Positions 9,903 through 18,553 of a stretch of DNA of 64,000 bases are shown one piece after another (the first letter of the stretch is position 1; each line of letters starts with the position of its first letter). Both the position numbers and the translations under genes were made by a program. This DNA comes from RBG-13-68-16 sp050018455 (GTDB lineage Bacteria; Acidobacteriota; Thermoanaerobaculia; Thermoanaerobaculales; Thermoanaerobaculaceae): NCBI GenBank assembly GCA_050018455.1, contig JBEKAA010000019.1, positions 77,525-141,524 of the forward strand. The letters run 5' to 3'. Below the pieces are notes generated by a model, which saw nothing but the letters and a program-made list of their open reading frames with translations, was not told the DNA's origin and did no database searches.

Positions 9903-11396
9903 ATGGCAGACCTGGTACAGCTTTGGAAGGCCCCTGAAGACCCGCTGGATTGCCTCTACCTCGCCACCGCCGAAGGCGTGAACCCGCTGGACGGCATTGT
10001 CCTTCCGGGCAGCGCCCACAAGACCATCGGCCACGCGGTCTCCGAGCTGGGCGTGCGCGGCTTGGACGGCGAGGTGCTCGTCACCGCGAGCCCCAGCCGT
10101 GAGTTTCGCCGCGTCGCGTGCTTCGGCATCGGAAAGGCCGAGGAATTCACCGTCCACTCTCTACGCAAGTTCCTCCGGCGGGTGCTCGAACAGGCCGGGC
10201 GCAACCGCGAGTACCAGATCGCCGTCGCCCTGCCCATAGCTCCTCGCGACGTGGACCCTCAGGAGGCCCGGACCGTCGAGCTCGCCGAGCTCGCGCTGGC
10301 CGACTATCGGTTCGACAAATTCCGTTCGCGTCCCGACGAGTCCACCAAGGTGGACGGCGTCCACGTCGTCCCGCTGAAGGGGGAGGACGAGAAGGGTCTG
10401 CGAGTCCGCCTCGAGAGCGCGCGCCGCGTCGACTCGCTGGTTCGCCTGGCTCGCGACTTGGGAAACCGACCAGGCAACGACCTGACCCCGGAGAGCTTTG
10501 CGGAGGAGGCGAGCACGATGTTCGCGGGTTCGCCGGTCCGGGTGACGGTGATGGGGCGCAAGGAGCTCGAGAAGGAGGGACTCCGGGGAATCGTGGCGGT
10601 GGGGCAGGGCTCCGTCCAGGAGCCGAGGATGGTCAGGCTCGAATACCGGGCGAAGAAGCCGCGCGCTTCGATCGTTCTCGCCGGGAAGGGAGTCACATTC
10701 GACGCCGGAGGCATCTCGCTGAAGCCTGCCGCCGAGATGGCCGAGATGAAGCACGACATGGCCGGCGCGGCCGCCGTGGTGGCTGCGATGCGAGCCGTGG
10801 CCGAGGACCAGCCGCCGCTGAAGGTCGTAGGCCTGGTGCCTTTGGTCGAGAACCTGCCGTCCGGCACCGCCATCAAGCCGGGCGACATTTTGACCATGTT
10901 CAACGGGACGACCGTCGAGGTGGACAACACCGACGCCGAGGGGAGGCTCATCCTTGCCGACGCCCTCGCGTACTCGGCACGCTTTCACCCGGACATCGTG
11001 GTCGACCTGGCGACCCTGACCAGCGCCTGCAAGATCGCCCTCGGCTCCGAGCTGGCAGGCCTCTTCGCCAACGACGACGCGCTGGCCCAGCAACTCGAGC
11101 GCCTGGGCCATCGCACCGGCGAGCGGGTCTGGCGGATGCCGCTCCTCCCGGAGTACCGCGATCTCTTGCGCAGCGAGTGGGCGGACCTCAAGAACAGTAC
11201 CGGGAAATTGGGATCGCTTCCGGCTTCGGCGGCGTTCCTGGAGCGTTTCGTGCCCGACAAGGTGCGCTGGGCTCATCTCGACATCGCCGGGGTCGCCTAC
11301 GTTCAGCGCAGCCGCAACGGCCTGCGCCCCGGAGCGACCGGCTTCGGCGTCCGGCTGCTGATGGCGTTGCTCGACGAGGTGGCCGAGAAGGCATGA
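9903..11396 (+). CDS. pepA: Leucyl aminopeptidase, M17 family
   Basis: This is a cytoplasmic dinuclear-metal aminopeptidase that trims N-terminal residues from peptides. The 497-aa length is typical, with a macro-like N-terminal domain and a C-terminal catalytic domain. Diagnostic motifs are VLAGKGVTFDAGGISLKP (metal-binding Lys/Asp), MKHDMAGAAAV and the signature NTDAEGRLILADAL. The stop overlaps the next gene's ATG (ATGA), so the two are translationally coupled. Confidence 0.96.
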   Translation: MADLVQLWKAPEDPLDCLYLATAEGVNPLDGIVLPGSAHKTIGHAVSELGVRGLDGEVLVTASPSREFRRVACFGIGKAEEFTVHSLRKFLRRVLEQAGRNREYQIAVALPIAPRDVDPQEARTVELAELALADYRFDKFRSRPDESTKVDGVHVVPLKGEDEKGLRVRLESARRVDSLVRLARDLGNRPGNDLTPESFAEEASTMFAGSPVRVTVMGRKELEKEGLRGIVAVGQGSVQEPRMVRLEYRAKKPRASIVLAGKGVTFDAGGISLKPAAEMAEMKHDMAGAAAVVAAMRAVAEDQPPLKVVGLVPLVENLPSGTAIKPGDILTMFNGTTVEVDNTDAEGRLILADALAYSARFHPDIVVDLATLTSACKIALGSELAGLFANDDALAQQLERLGHRTGERVWRMPLLPEYRDLLRSEWADLKNSTGKLGSLPASAAFLERFVPDKVRWAHLDIAGVAYVQRSRNGLRPGATGFGVRLLMALLDEVAEKA

Positions 11397-11836
11397 CGAC
11401 CTACTGGGTGCGCCCGGCCCGGCAGCGCGACCTCAAGGCCGTGCGAGAGTTGGCGCGACGAGTTCGAAGGGAGTTCCACCTCGCAGTTCGGGGCGCGGAG
11501 CAGCCCGAACCGGCCAAGGCGGCGGATCTTCTCTGGGTCGTCGAGGCAGGGCGGAGCGAGATCGTCGGGTGCTGCGGAGTTCGTGAAGGCGACAGCGGAA
11601 CGTGGGAGCTGCACTCCCTCTTCCTCGCACCCGACTGGCGCGGGTTCGGCCTCGGCCGCTCGCTCGTCGAGCGTGCTCTCCGCAGCGCCCAGGAGGGCGG
11701 CGCACTCGCGGCCGCGTGCTGGGTTCCCTCCGAGTTCGCGGAAGCGACGGCGCTGCTGCGCAGTCTCGGCTTCCAAGAGGAGCCGGCAGAAAGGTCGCAG
11801 CTTCGCTTCGTGCGGACGCTCAGTCAGGCAAGCTAG
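11393..11836 (+). CDS. GNAT-family N-acetyltransferase
   Basis: This 147-aa acetyl-CoA-dependent acyltransferase is of unknown substrate. Visible GNAT features are the N-terminal RPARQRDLKAVRELARRV, the beta-strand pair VGCCGVREGDSGTWELHSLF, and the acetyl-CoA loop LAPDWRGFGLGRSLVERAL (R/Q-x-x-G-x-G/A type). The ATG at 11393 overlaps the pepA stop. An N-acetylglutamate synthase-like (ArgA) reading is possible from the general layout, but nothing proves it. Confidence 0.85.
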   Translation: MTTYWVRPARQRDLKAVRELARRVRREFHLAVRGAEQPEPAKAADLLWVVEAGRSEIVGCCGVREGDSGTWELHSLFLAPDWRGFGLGRSLVERALRSAQEGGALAAACWVPSEFAEATALLRSLGFQEEPAERSQLRFVRTLSQAS

Positions 11837-11839
11837 CCC

Positions 11840-12547
11840 GTGTGCATCCTGCTCGCCCTCGCGCGAGATTCGGGAGCCGGAGAGCTGTGCATCGCGGCCA
11901 ACCGGGACGAACGCCTCGATCGGCCGTGGCAGCCTCCCCGGCCCCTGCTGCCGAACCCTCCGGTCTTCGGGGGGCGCGACCTTGTCGGCGGCGGGAGCTG
12001 GCTGGCGGTCAACCTCGAGGCCGGGTTCGTCGTCGCGGTGACCAACGCTCGGCAGGGGGCCGCGCCGCGCGAGAGGTCGCGAGGAACGCTCGTTCTGGAC
12101 CTGGCGTGCGAGAGGTCCCTGGCTCACGCCGTGGCACTGGCCTCTGAGCTGGAGCTGGCCCGGTACGGGGAGTTCAACCTGCTCCTGGCCGATGCCCGGA
12201 CGAGGTGGCTGGCGACGAACGAGCCGGCGCCTCTGATAGAACGCGCGGAGGCGCCCCTGATCTCGGTGGGCAACAGCCGCCTTCTTGAGCCCGGAGAAAG
12301 GGTTCTGGCTGCGGCGGACCGCGCAGGGGAGCTGGCAGACCTTGCGGGCGAGGCTCTCCTGGCGTCTCTCCGGGATCTGCTCGCCGACCACCGCGGAGCG
12401 GATCCGCTGTGCCGGCACGGAGAGCGTTACGGGACCGTGTGCTCGTCGCTGATCGTGCTCCGCGGCCGGCAAGTCCTCGACTACCGCTTCGCGCCCGGTC
12501 CGCCCTGCACCACGCCGTTCGCGCCGGTGGCGCTTCCGGCGGACTGA
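11840..12547 (+). CDS. NRDE/TANGO2 family protein
   Basis: This 235-aa protein starts at a GTG giving MCILLALA, with a Cys at position 2 as usual in this family, followed by the name-giving NRDE motif (AANRDERLDRPW, residues about 19-30). VTNARQG and RGTLVLDL also match. The family is widespread from bacteria to human TANGO2, and its bacterial role is unclear. It lies 3 bp after the acetyltransferase gene. Confidence 0.9.
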   Translation: MCILLALARDSGAGELCIAANRDERLDRPWQPPRPLLPNPPVFGGRDLVGGGSWLAVNLEAGFVVAVTNARQGAAPRERSRGTLVLDLACERSLAHAVALASELELARYGEFNLLLADARTRWLATNEPAPLIERAEAPLISVGNSRLLEPGERVLAAADRAGELADLAGEALLASLRDLLADHRGADPLCRHGERYGTVCSSLIVLRGRQVLDYRFAPGPPCTTPFAPVALPAD

Positions 12548-12560
12548 TCAACTTGCCCGG

Positions 12561-12566
12561 TAGAAT
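12561..12566 (+). promoter_or_regulatory. -10 box TAGAAT placed for a leaderless start
   Basis: TAGAAT is followed by exactly 6 bases and then the ATG at 12573, implying a leaderless transcript. No Shine-Dalgarno sequence is present and no strong -35 was found. Confidence 0.5.
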
Positions 12567-12572
12567 CTGGGT

Positions 12573-13418
12573 ATGAAGCGCCTCGCGTGGTGGACTTGGC
12601 TCGGCCTCGGGGTGATCGCCGCGAGCGTCGCCCTCGCCCTTGTCAAGGTCGGATGGGCGGCACAGAACCTCACCCCCCTGTGCTGGACGGGTTTGATCCT
12701 GCTCGTAGACGGCGCCCTCGCTGGACGCAGGCGCTCCTGGCTGCGCGACGCACCGGGCGAGCTGGCCCTGATGGCCGCGATTTCGATCCCGTCGTGGCTC
12801 CTGTTCGAGCTCTACGACCGGCCCCGGTTCTGGTCTTCCTCCGGCCCCGAACTCTGGTGGCACTACTCCGGCCTTCCTCCGTGGCCTTGGCGGGGGCTGG
12901 GCTACGCGTGGTCTTTCGCGACGATTACCCCCGCGATGTTGCTGCTCGCGGAGCTGATCGAGCCGGCGGCCGCGAAGGTGGCCGGGCGCGGCCGTGGCGG
13001 GCGGGTCCCGGAGGAACTCGGCGTGGGGCTCGCGGTCTTCGGCGCCGTCCTGGCCGCGGTACCCCTGCTGTGGCCGTCCAGGTATTTCGCGGCGGACGTG
13101 TGGCTGGCCTGGCCGCTGCTCCTCGACCCGGTCAACCGTCGCCTCGGCCGTCCCTCCATCCTCGGCGATCTCGAGAGCGGACGGCGATCGCGAGCGGTGG
13201 CGCTGGTCGCGGCGGGCCTCACGTGCGGCGTGCTGTGGGAGAGCTGGAACTGGCTCGCGAGCGCCCGTTGGAGCTACACCGTGCCGTTCCTGGGCGGCCT
13301 CAAGCTCTACGCGATGCCTCTCCTCGGCTTTCTCGGGTTCGCCCCGTTCGCCGTGGCGGTCTTCGCGCTCTACCACTTCCTGCGCGGCATGCTGCCGGGG
13401 CATCCGCCGGTGAGGTGA
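12573..13418 (+). CDS. Polytopic membrane protein of unknown function
   Basis: This 281-aa inner-membrane protein has about eight hydrophobic segments, including LGVIAASVALALVKVGWA (about 10-27), ELALMAAISIPSWLLF, FATITPAMLLLAELI and KLYAMPLLGFLGFAPFAVAVFAL near the C-terminus. The N-terminus (MKRLAWWTWLG) is positively charged. I do not recognise a named family. It may be transcribed from its own leaderless promoter and ends 22 bp before the convergent DUF255 gene. Confidence 0.75.
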   Translation: MKRLAWWTWLGLGVIAASVALALVKVGWAAQNLTPLCWTGLILLVDGALAGRRRSWLRDAPGELALMAAISIPSWLLFELYDRPRFWSSSGPELWWHYSGLPPWPWRGLGYAWSFATITPAMLLLAELIEPAAAKVAGRGRGGRVPEELGVGLAVFGAVLAAVPLLWPSRYFAADVWLAWPLLLDPVNRRLGRPSILGDLESGRRSRAVALVAAGLTCGVLWESWNWLASARWSYTVPFLGGLKLYAMPLLGFLGFAPFAVAVFALYHFLRGMLPGHPPVR

Positions 13419-13440
13419 CCTCCGCCGGCAGGCGAGAGCC

Positions 13441-15513
13441 CTACACGCGGGCGGCGATCAGCATTCGGGCGAGAGCCTCCGGCTCGTCCACGGGGAGCCG
13501 GCACGAGCCGCCTTCGCAGAGGTAGGCGCGCGCTCTTTCCCCGTCGCCGGGGCCGCGGCCGTCAAACAGCGGCACGGCCTCGACGACCGTCTGGGGCACC
13601 GGCACGGCCGGTGACACGGCGAACGCGCATGCAGCGGGCCGATGCCGCCATGCCGCGGCGAGCATCTCCCGGGTCGAATCCCAGGCGGGGTCGCCGACCA
13701 CGACCAGCGTGAATGGTGGCCTGGCGGCTGCCTCGGCCGCCTGCAACAGGGCGAGGCACGCCTCGGGGGCTCGCCCCACGGGGCCGGCCTCGGCGCTCAC
13801 GGTACGCGCGGCGGAATCGAAGAGCGCGCGGTCGCCGGTCAGCGCCGCGATGCGAAGCAGCGTCCAAGCGAGGATGCCGGCCGGCGCGGGCGTGGCGCCG
13901 TCGTACGGGGTCCGGGGACGCATGAGCAGCTCCGGGCCGTCGTCGGGGGTGTCGAGCATGGCGCCTGCCGCGTCCTGGTAGTGGGGGAGGCGCCGAGCGA
14001 GGAGGTTCCTGGCGGCGTCGAGCCACTCCGGGTGTCCATCCGCCTCGTACAGCTGGACCAGCGCGGCGGAGACCCACGCAACGTCCTCGAGCGTCTCGAC
14101 GCCCGACGTGACGCCGTCTCGCCAGGAGCGCGCCAGACGCCCGTCGCGACCTGCCTGTGCGAGCACGAAGCGGGCCGCGGTCCGGGCGGCTTCCAGGTAT
14201 CCCGTCTCGGGGAGCGCGGCGCCGAGGAACGCGAGCGACCAGACCGCCATGCCGTTCCATGCCGCCAGGCGCTTGTCGTCGGTGAGCGGCGGCACGCGCC
14301 CCGCACGTGCAGCTTGCAGCGCGACGCGTGCGGCGTCCAGAACGGATGCCGCGGCCTCGTGCGTGAGATCCAGTCGGGCCGCAACCTGTGAAAGGGAGAG
14401 AACGGGCCTGAGTACGCTGGCGCCGCCCTCGAAGTTCCCGCTCTCCCCGAGGTCGCAGAGGGCGATGACGAGCTCGGCCTCGCGGGGAGGCAACGCCGCG
14501 CGGACCTGGGGCACGCTCCAGGTGAAATACCTCCCCTCGAGGGCCTCGCTGTCGGCATCGGTGGATGAGAAGAAGCCGCCCTCGGGGCCGCGCATCTCAC
14601 GCAGGAGGTAGTCGGCGGTTTCGCGCGCCACGTTGAGCCAGTCCGGCTTGTCGAACGCGAGCCCGGCCTCCCCGTACGCCCGCGCCAGGAGCGCGTTGTC
14701 GTAGAGCATTTTCTCGAAGTGGGGGACGAGCCACTTCTCGTCGACGGAGTAGCGGTGAAAGCCGCCCCCGAGCCAGTCGTACATCCCGCCGGCGGCCATC
14801 GCGTCGAGCGTGCGCGCGAGCACGGCGAGGGCGGTCGCGTCTCGTCGCGCGGCCTCGATCAGGAAGAACAGCCGCGAAGGCGAGGGGAACTTCGGGGCTC
14901 CCCCGAACCCTCCCCACCGCCCGTCGTGCTGCTCGGCGAGCGCGGCCAACGCACACCGAGAGGCCTCGGCCGCGTCGATCGTGCCGGGGGCGCTCGCGCC
15001 GGCCCGTGAGAGATGATCGGCGAGCGTGCGCGCGGCGTCGTCGATCTCGTGCCGGCGGCGGTCCCACGCTTCGGCGACACTCTCCAGCACCTCGCGGAAC
15101 GATGCGGTGCCCCACCGTCGGTCGGGCGGGAAGTACGTCCCGCCGAAAAACGGCTTGAGGTCCGGCGTGAGGAACACCGAGAGCGGCCACCCGCCCGACC
15201 CGGTCATCGCCTGCACGGCGTTCATGTAGACGGCGTCGAGGTCGGGGCGCTCCTCTCGGTCCACCTTCACGGCGACGAAGTGCTCGGCGAGGAGCTCGCC
15301 GATCGCCGGGTCCTCGAACGACTCGCGCTCCATGACGTGGCACCAGTGGCAGGCCGCGTACCCGATCGAGAGGAAGATCGGCTTTCCCTCGGCAGCCGCG
15401 CGCGATAGCGCCTCCTCCCCCCACGGGTACCAGTCGACGGGGTTGGACGCGTGCTGGAGCAGGTACGGGCTCGACTCGCGGGCCAGCCTGTTGGTGTATG
15501 ACTTCCGGGTCAG
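13441..15513 (-). CDS. Thioredoxin-domain (DUF255/YyaL) protein, CTG start
   Basis: This large 690-aa protein belongs to the family that includes B. subtilis YyaL and human SPATA20. The N-terminal thioredoxin-like domain has NRLARESSPYLLQHASNPVD and the redox motif AACHWCHVM (about residue 42). It is followed by GGWPLSVFLTPDLKPFFGG and an (alpha/alpha)6 barrel of the N-acylglucosamine 2-epimerase type (GGFHRYSVDEKWLVPHFEKM). The open frame extends to 15615. However, the CTG at 15511-15513 follows GGAGG, overlaps the upstream stop as CTGA, and gives the expected N-terminus, so it is the likely start. Confidence 0.88.
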   Translation of the reverse strand: MTRKSYTNRLARESSPYLLQHASNPVDWYPWGEEALSRAAAEGKPIFLSIGYAACHWCHVMERESFEDPAIGELLAEHFVAVKVDREERPDLDAVYMNAVQAMTGSGGWPLSVFLTPDLKPFFGGTYFPPDRRWGTASFREVLESVAEAWDRRRHEIDDAARTLADHLSRAGASAPGTIDAAEASRCALAALAEQHDGRWGGFGGAPKFPSPSRLFFLIEAARRDATALAVLARTLDAMAAGGMYDWLGGGFHRYSVDEKWLVPHFEKMLYDNALLARAYGEAGLAFDKPDWLNVARETADYLLREMRGPEGGFFSSTDADSEALEGRYFTWSVPQVRAALPPREAELVIALCDLGESGNFEGGASVLRPVLSLSQVAARLDLTHEAAASVLDAARVALQAARAGRVPPLTDDKRLAAWNGMAVWSLAFLGAALPETGYLEAARTAARFVLAQAGRDGRLARSWRDGVTSGVETLEDVAWVSAALVQLYEADGHPEWLDAARNLLARRLPHYQDAAGAMLDTPDDGPELLMRPRTPYDGATPAPAGILAWTLLRIAALTGDRALFDSAARTVSAEAGPVGRAPEACLALLQAAEAAARPPFTLVVVGDPAWDSTREMLAAAWRHRPAACAFAVSPAVPVPQTVVEAVPLFDGRGPGDGERARAYLCEGGSCRLPVDEPEALARMLIAARV

Positions 15514-15872
15514 ATCGCCTCCGGCTCGGTCCCCTCCACGGCCTGGATGAGGTTGTCGTACCGGTACCCGGCCGCTTCGAACCAGGCCTCCAGGGGTTCC
15601 AGATCGCGTCCGCACCGGTTGGCGGTGTGCACCTCGACCAGCACCTGGCCTGGACTATTCATGAGGGTTCTGCTGCGAACGCGGATCTGGCCGGCCTGGC
15701 GGGCGTACTCGAGGTTCGGAGCCTGCGACGTATCGCAGAGGATACGACTCGGCTCCTCGCCTCTACGACGAACCCCCACGAATAATCCAGGCTGGCCGAT
15801 AGTCACCGCGAGGATGACCAGCCCGCCGATCACGATCGCTGGAACTGTCCGCGCCAGGTTCGTATCCCCCAC
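15510..15872 (-). CDS. Small membrane-anchored protein
   Basis: This 120-aa protein has one N-terminal membrane segment (VPAIVIGGLVILAVTIG, about residues 10-26) and a small soluble domain with two cysteines (ILCDTSQ and ANRCGRDL). No family was recognised. Its stop codon overlaps the proposed CTG start of the DUF255 gene, and its last codons encode the GGAGG used by that gene, so the pair is probably translationally coupled. Confidence 0.65.
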   Translation of the reverse strand: MGDTNLARTVPAIVIGGLVILAVTIGQPGLFVGVRRRGEEPSRILCDTSQAPNLEYARQAGQIRVRSRTLMNSPGQVLVEVHTANRCGRDLEPLEAWFEAAGYRYDNLIQAVEGTEPEAI

Positions 15873-15914
15873 GCCTTCCGGTGCCCGGACCCCGGAGCCC
15901 GAACCCCGGTCGCC

Positions 15915-17006
15915 TCAGTCCACCCAATCCGCCAGGAAGACGTTCGTCTGATGGGGTCCCGAGTTGAACCGGTTGGAGCAGAACACGAAGGTCCTGCCGT
16001 CGGGGGACCACATCGGGAAGCCGTCGAACTCGTCGTAGTAGGTGACGCGCTCGAGTCCGGTCCCGTCGAGGTTGACGAGGAAGAGGTCGAAGTTGCGCCC
16101 CTTCGGATCCGCCACGTTGGAGCAGAAGATCAGCTTCTTGCCTGACGGGTGGAAGAACGGCGCGAAGTTGGCGGCGCCGTTGTCCGTGATCCGGTGCACG
16201 TCGCTGCCGTCGGCGTTGGCGACGTAGATGTCGAGGCTGTGGGGTTTGATCAGCCCCTGCGCCAGGAGCTGCTTGTACTCGTCCAGCTCCGGACCGGGCT
16301 TTGGGCGCGAGGCGCGCCAGACGATCTTGCTGCCGTCCGGGGAGAAGAACGCGCCGCCGTCGTACCCGATCTCGTGCGTGATCTGGCGGACGTCGCTGCC
16401 GTCGAGCTTCATCGTGTACAGGTCGATGTCGCCGTTGCGGACCGACGTGAACACGATGCGGTCGCCGCGAGGCGAGATCGTGGCCTCGGCGTCGTACCCC
16501 GGGGTGTCGGTGAGGCGGCGTGGGGTGGGATCATCGAGCGCCGCGACGAAAATGTCGAACGACGGATAGAGCGCCCACACATACCCGTGGGACATGTCCG
16601 GCGGCGGGGGACAGGCCGGTCCGGCCAGATGGGTCGAGGCGTACAGGTAGTGCCTGCCGTCGGGGAAGAAGTAGCTGCACGTGCAGCGACCAAGGCCGGT
16701 CGAGAGGAGCCGGACGTCGTGGCCTTCCAGGTCCATCGTGAAGATCTGGTCGCACTCGTACGGCGGCCGGGTCGACTGGAAGATCAGGCGCGTGCCGTCG
16801 AACGAGAAGTACGCCTCCGCGTTCTGGACCCCGTCGGTGAGCTGGCGAAGGTTGGTGAGGTGGCGCTCGCGGGGGTCGGCCGGGCGCTTGATCGGGAAAC
16901 GGCTGACCCCCTCGGACGGCGCCGGCCCTGAACGGGCGGATGGTGAAACTCCTATGACGATCACGGCTGCCACGGCGATGCACATCAGAACGGTCAGGGC
17001 TCGCAC
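15915..17006 (-). CDS. TolB/PD40-type beta-propeller protein, exported
   Basis: This 363-aa protein has a signal anchor (LTVLMCIAVAAVIVIGV) and repeated WD40-like PD40 blades: YFSFDGTRLIFQSTRP, SYFFPDGRHYLYAST, TISPRGDRIVFTSVRNGD, FFSPDGSKIVWRASRP, FFHPSGKKLIFCSN and MWSPDGRTFVFCSNRF. These are of the kind found in TolB. The ORF opens 31 codons earlier, but the GTG at 17004-17006 follows GGAGGAAACC and starts the hydrophobic segment properly. A periplasmic or surface protein-binding role is inferred. It lacks the TolB N-terminal domain and has no Pal neighbour. Confidence 0.82.
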   Translation of the reverse strand: MRALTVLMCIAVAAVIVIGVSPSARSGPAPSEGVSRFPIKRPADPRERHLTNLRQLTDGVQNAEAYFSFDGTRLIFQSTRPPYECDQIFTMDLEGHDVRLLSTGLGRCTCSYFFPDGRHYLYASTHLAGPACPPPPDMSHGYVWALYPSFDIFVAALDDPTPRRLTDTPGYDAEATISPRGDRIVFTSVRNGDIDLYTMKLDGSDVRQITHEIGYDGGAFFSPDGSKIVWRASRPKPGPELDEYKQLLAQGLIKPHSLDIYVANADGSDVHRITDNGAANFAPFFHPSGKKLIFCSNVADPKGRNFDLFLVNLDGTGLERVTYYDEFDGFPMWSPDGRTFVFCSNRFNSGPHQTNVFLADWVD

Positions 17007-17081
17007 GGTTTCCTCCGCTCCTCGTAACGGACGAGACGCCAGCATAATCCCTTGGGCGGCACCGGGTGCCGGGGCAACGCT

Positions 17082-17110
17082 TTGACAGGCCGCCCGCAAC
17101 GGTTTAGTGT
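17082..17110 (+). promoter_or_regulatory. Promoter of pilT
   Basis: TTGACA (17082-17087) is followed after exactly 17 bases by TAGTGT (17105-17110). Transcription would start near 17117, which excludes the in-frame start at 17111 and supports the ATG at 17159. Confidence 0.6.
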
Positions 17111-17158
17111 GTGAGTCAAGAGCGCAGCGACGTCGATTTGCGACAGGGAGACAAGGCT

Positions 17159-18346
17159 ATGCACATCAACGACATCCTCAAAGCGGCCTCGGAGCGGAAG
17201 GCTTCGGACGTTCACTTGAAGGTAGGTGCACACCCGCTGATACGCGTGGACGGCACACTGGTGCCCCTTGTCGAATTCAAGCGCATGATGCAGGAGGACA
17301 CCATCGCGATGGCGTTCTCGATGATGTCCACACAGCAGAAGGAGAAGTTCAAGCAGTTCCTCGAGATCGACATCGCCTACTCGGTGCCTGGACTGGGGCG
17401 CTTCCGCTGCAACATCTTCCAGCAGCGCGGGTCGGTCGGCCTGGTCCTCCGGTTGATCCCGGCGCGCATCCTCAGCGTCAAGGAGCTCCTGCTTCCGCCC
17501 GTCCTGGAGAGGATCGCGGAGGAGGATCACGGGCTGGTCCTGGTCACGGGCACAACGGGGTCGGGCAAGTCCACGACGCTGGCGGCGATGATCGACCACG
17601 TCAACAACATCCGGAACTGCCACGTCGTCACCATTGAGGACCCGATCGAGTTCCTCCACCGGGACAAGAAGGCGATCATCAACCAGCGCGAGGTCGAGGT
17701 CGACACCCGGAGCTTCTCGGTTGCCCTGCGCTCCGGGTTGCGCCAGGACCCGGACGTGATCCTCGTGGGCGAGATGCGCGACTACGAGACGATCGAGACG
17801 GCCCTGCTCGCTGCGGAGACCGGCCACCTCGTGCTGTCCACGCTCCATACCCTGGATGCCACCGAGACGATCAACCGCATCATCGCGGTGTTCCCGCCCC
17901 ACCAGCAGAAGCAGATCCGCATCCAGCTCGCGGCTGTCCTCAAGGCTATCGTCTCGATGCGCCTGTTGCCGCGTGCCGACGGCCTGGGGCGCGTGCCCGC
18001 CGTCGAGGTGCTGATCTCGACGGCCTACATCCGCGAGTGCATCGAGCAGAAGGAGAAGACGAAGCTCATCCGCGACGCGATCGCGTCCGGTACCTCCCAG
18101 TACGGCATGCAGACGTTCGACCAGTCGTTGTTCATGCTGTACAAATCGGGCCTGATCACGCTCGACGAGGCGATCCGGCGGGCCTCCAACCCCGACGAGT
18201 TCAAGCTCCGCATCCAGGGGATCCAGTCGACCGCCGACGTGTCCCGCGAGGAGATGGAGGGCATGCTCGAAGGCGCGTCCCCGACCGAGCCGTTCGCTGT
18301 CGGCAGCCCGTTCGAGTTCGGCGGCAAGGAGAGCGGCGGGTCGTAG
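17159..18346 (+). CDS. pilT: Type IV pilus retraction ATPase PilT
   Basis: PilT is the hexameric cytoplasmic ATPase that depolymerises type IV pili and so powers twitching motility. The 395-aa protein has ASDVHLKVG at the N-terminus, Walker A GTTGSGKSTT (about 136-145), the Asp box THVVTIEDPIEF-like segment, the His box with GLRQDPDVILVGEMRD, and ETGHLVLSTLHT. GMQTFDQSLF near the C-terminus is typical of PilT/PilU. The start is set by GGGAG and by the upstream promoter. No other pilus gene is in the window, and PilU cannot be excluded. Confidence 0.93.
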   Translation: MHINDILKAASERKASDVHLKVGAHPLIRVDGTLVPLVEFKRMMQEDTIAMAFSMMSTQQKEKFKQFLEIDIAYSVPGLGRFRCNIFQQRGSVGLVLRLIPARILSVKELLLPPVLERIAEEDHGLVLVTGTTGSGKSTTLAAMIDHVNNIRNCHVVTIEDPIEFLHRDKKAIINQREVEVDTRSFSVALRSGLRQDPDVILVGEMRDYETIETALLAAETGHLVLSTLHTLDATETINRIIAVFPPHQQKQIRIQLAAVLKAIVSMRLLPRADGLGRVPAVEVLISTAYIRECIEQKEKTKLIRDAIASGTSQYGMQTFDQSLFMLYKSGLITLDEAIRRASNPDEFKLRIQGIQSTADVSREEMEGMLEGASPTEPFAVGSPFEFGGKESGGS

Positions 18347-18350
18347 CGAC

Positions 18351-18545
18351 AGCTGACAGCTCACAGCTCACAGCTCACAGCTCACAGCTCACAGCATCCT
18401 TCCCCCTTGTGGTGACCCCTCTGGGTGGGTGGGGGAGCTGTCGGCTGTCAGCTGGTCGGGTGGGTGGCGGAGAGCCGTCAGCTGTTTCCGAGGGTGGGGG
18501 AACTGTCAGCTGTGCGGTCGGGTGGGGGAGAGCTGTTGGCTTAGA
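18351..18545. repeat. Inverted repeat with AGCTCACAGC / GCTGTCAGCT word arms
   Basis: Just after the pilT stop, a tandem run of AGCTCACAG words (18351-18395) is followed by GCTGTCAGCTG-type words spread over 18437-18540 with GGGTGGGGGA between them. The two sides are complementary, so this is another low-complexity dyad like those at 22402 and 44928. No gene is visible in the 18347-18553 gap. Confidence 0.65.
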
Positions 18546-18547
18546 AT
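18542..18547 (+). promoter_or_regulatory. -10 box TAGAAT placed for a leaderless start (recX)
   Basis: TAGAAT is followed by exactly 6 bases and then the ATG at 18554, the same geometry as at 3820 and 12573. There is no ribosome binding site. Confidence 0.5.
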
Positions 18548-18553
18548 TACCCA

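Noticed and set aside
17111..17158. Upstream in-frame start for pilT
   Set aside because: It begins 1 base after the -10 box, before the predicted transcription start. The ATG at 17159 has an RBS and matches the family N-terminus.
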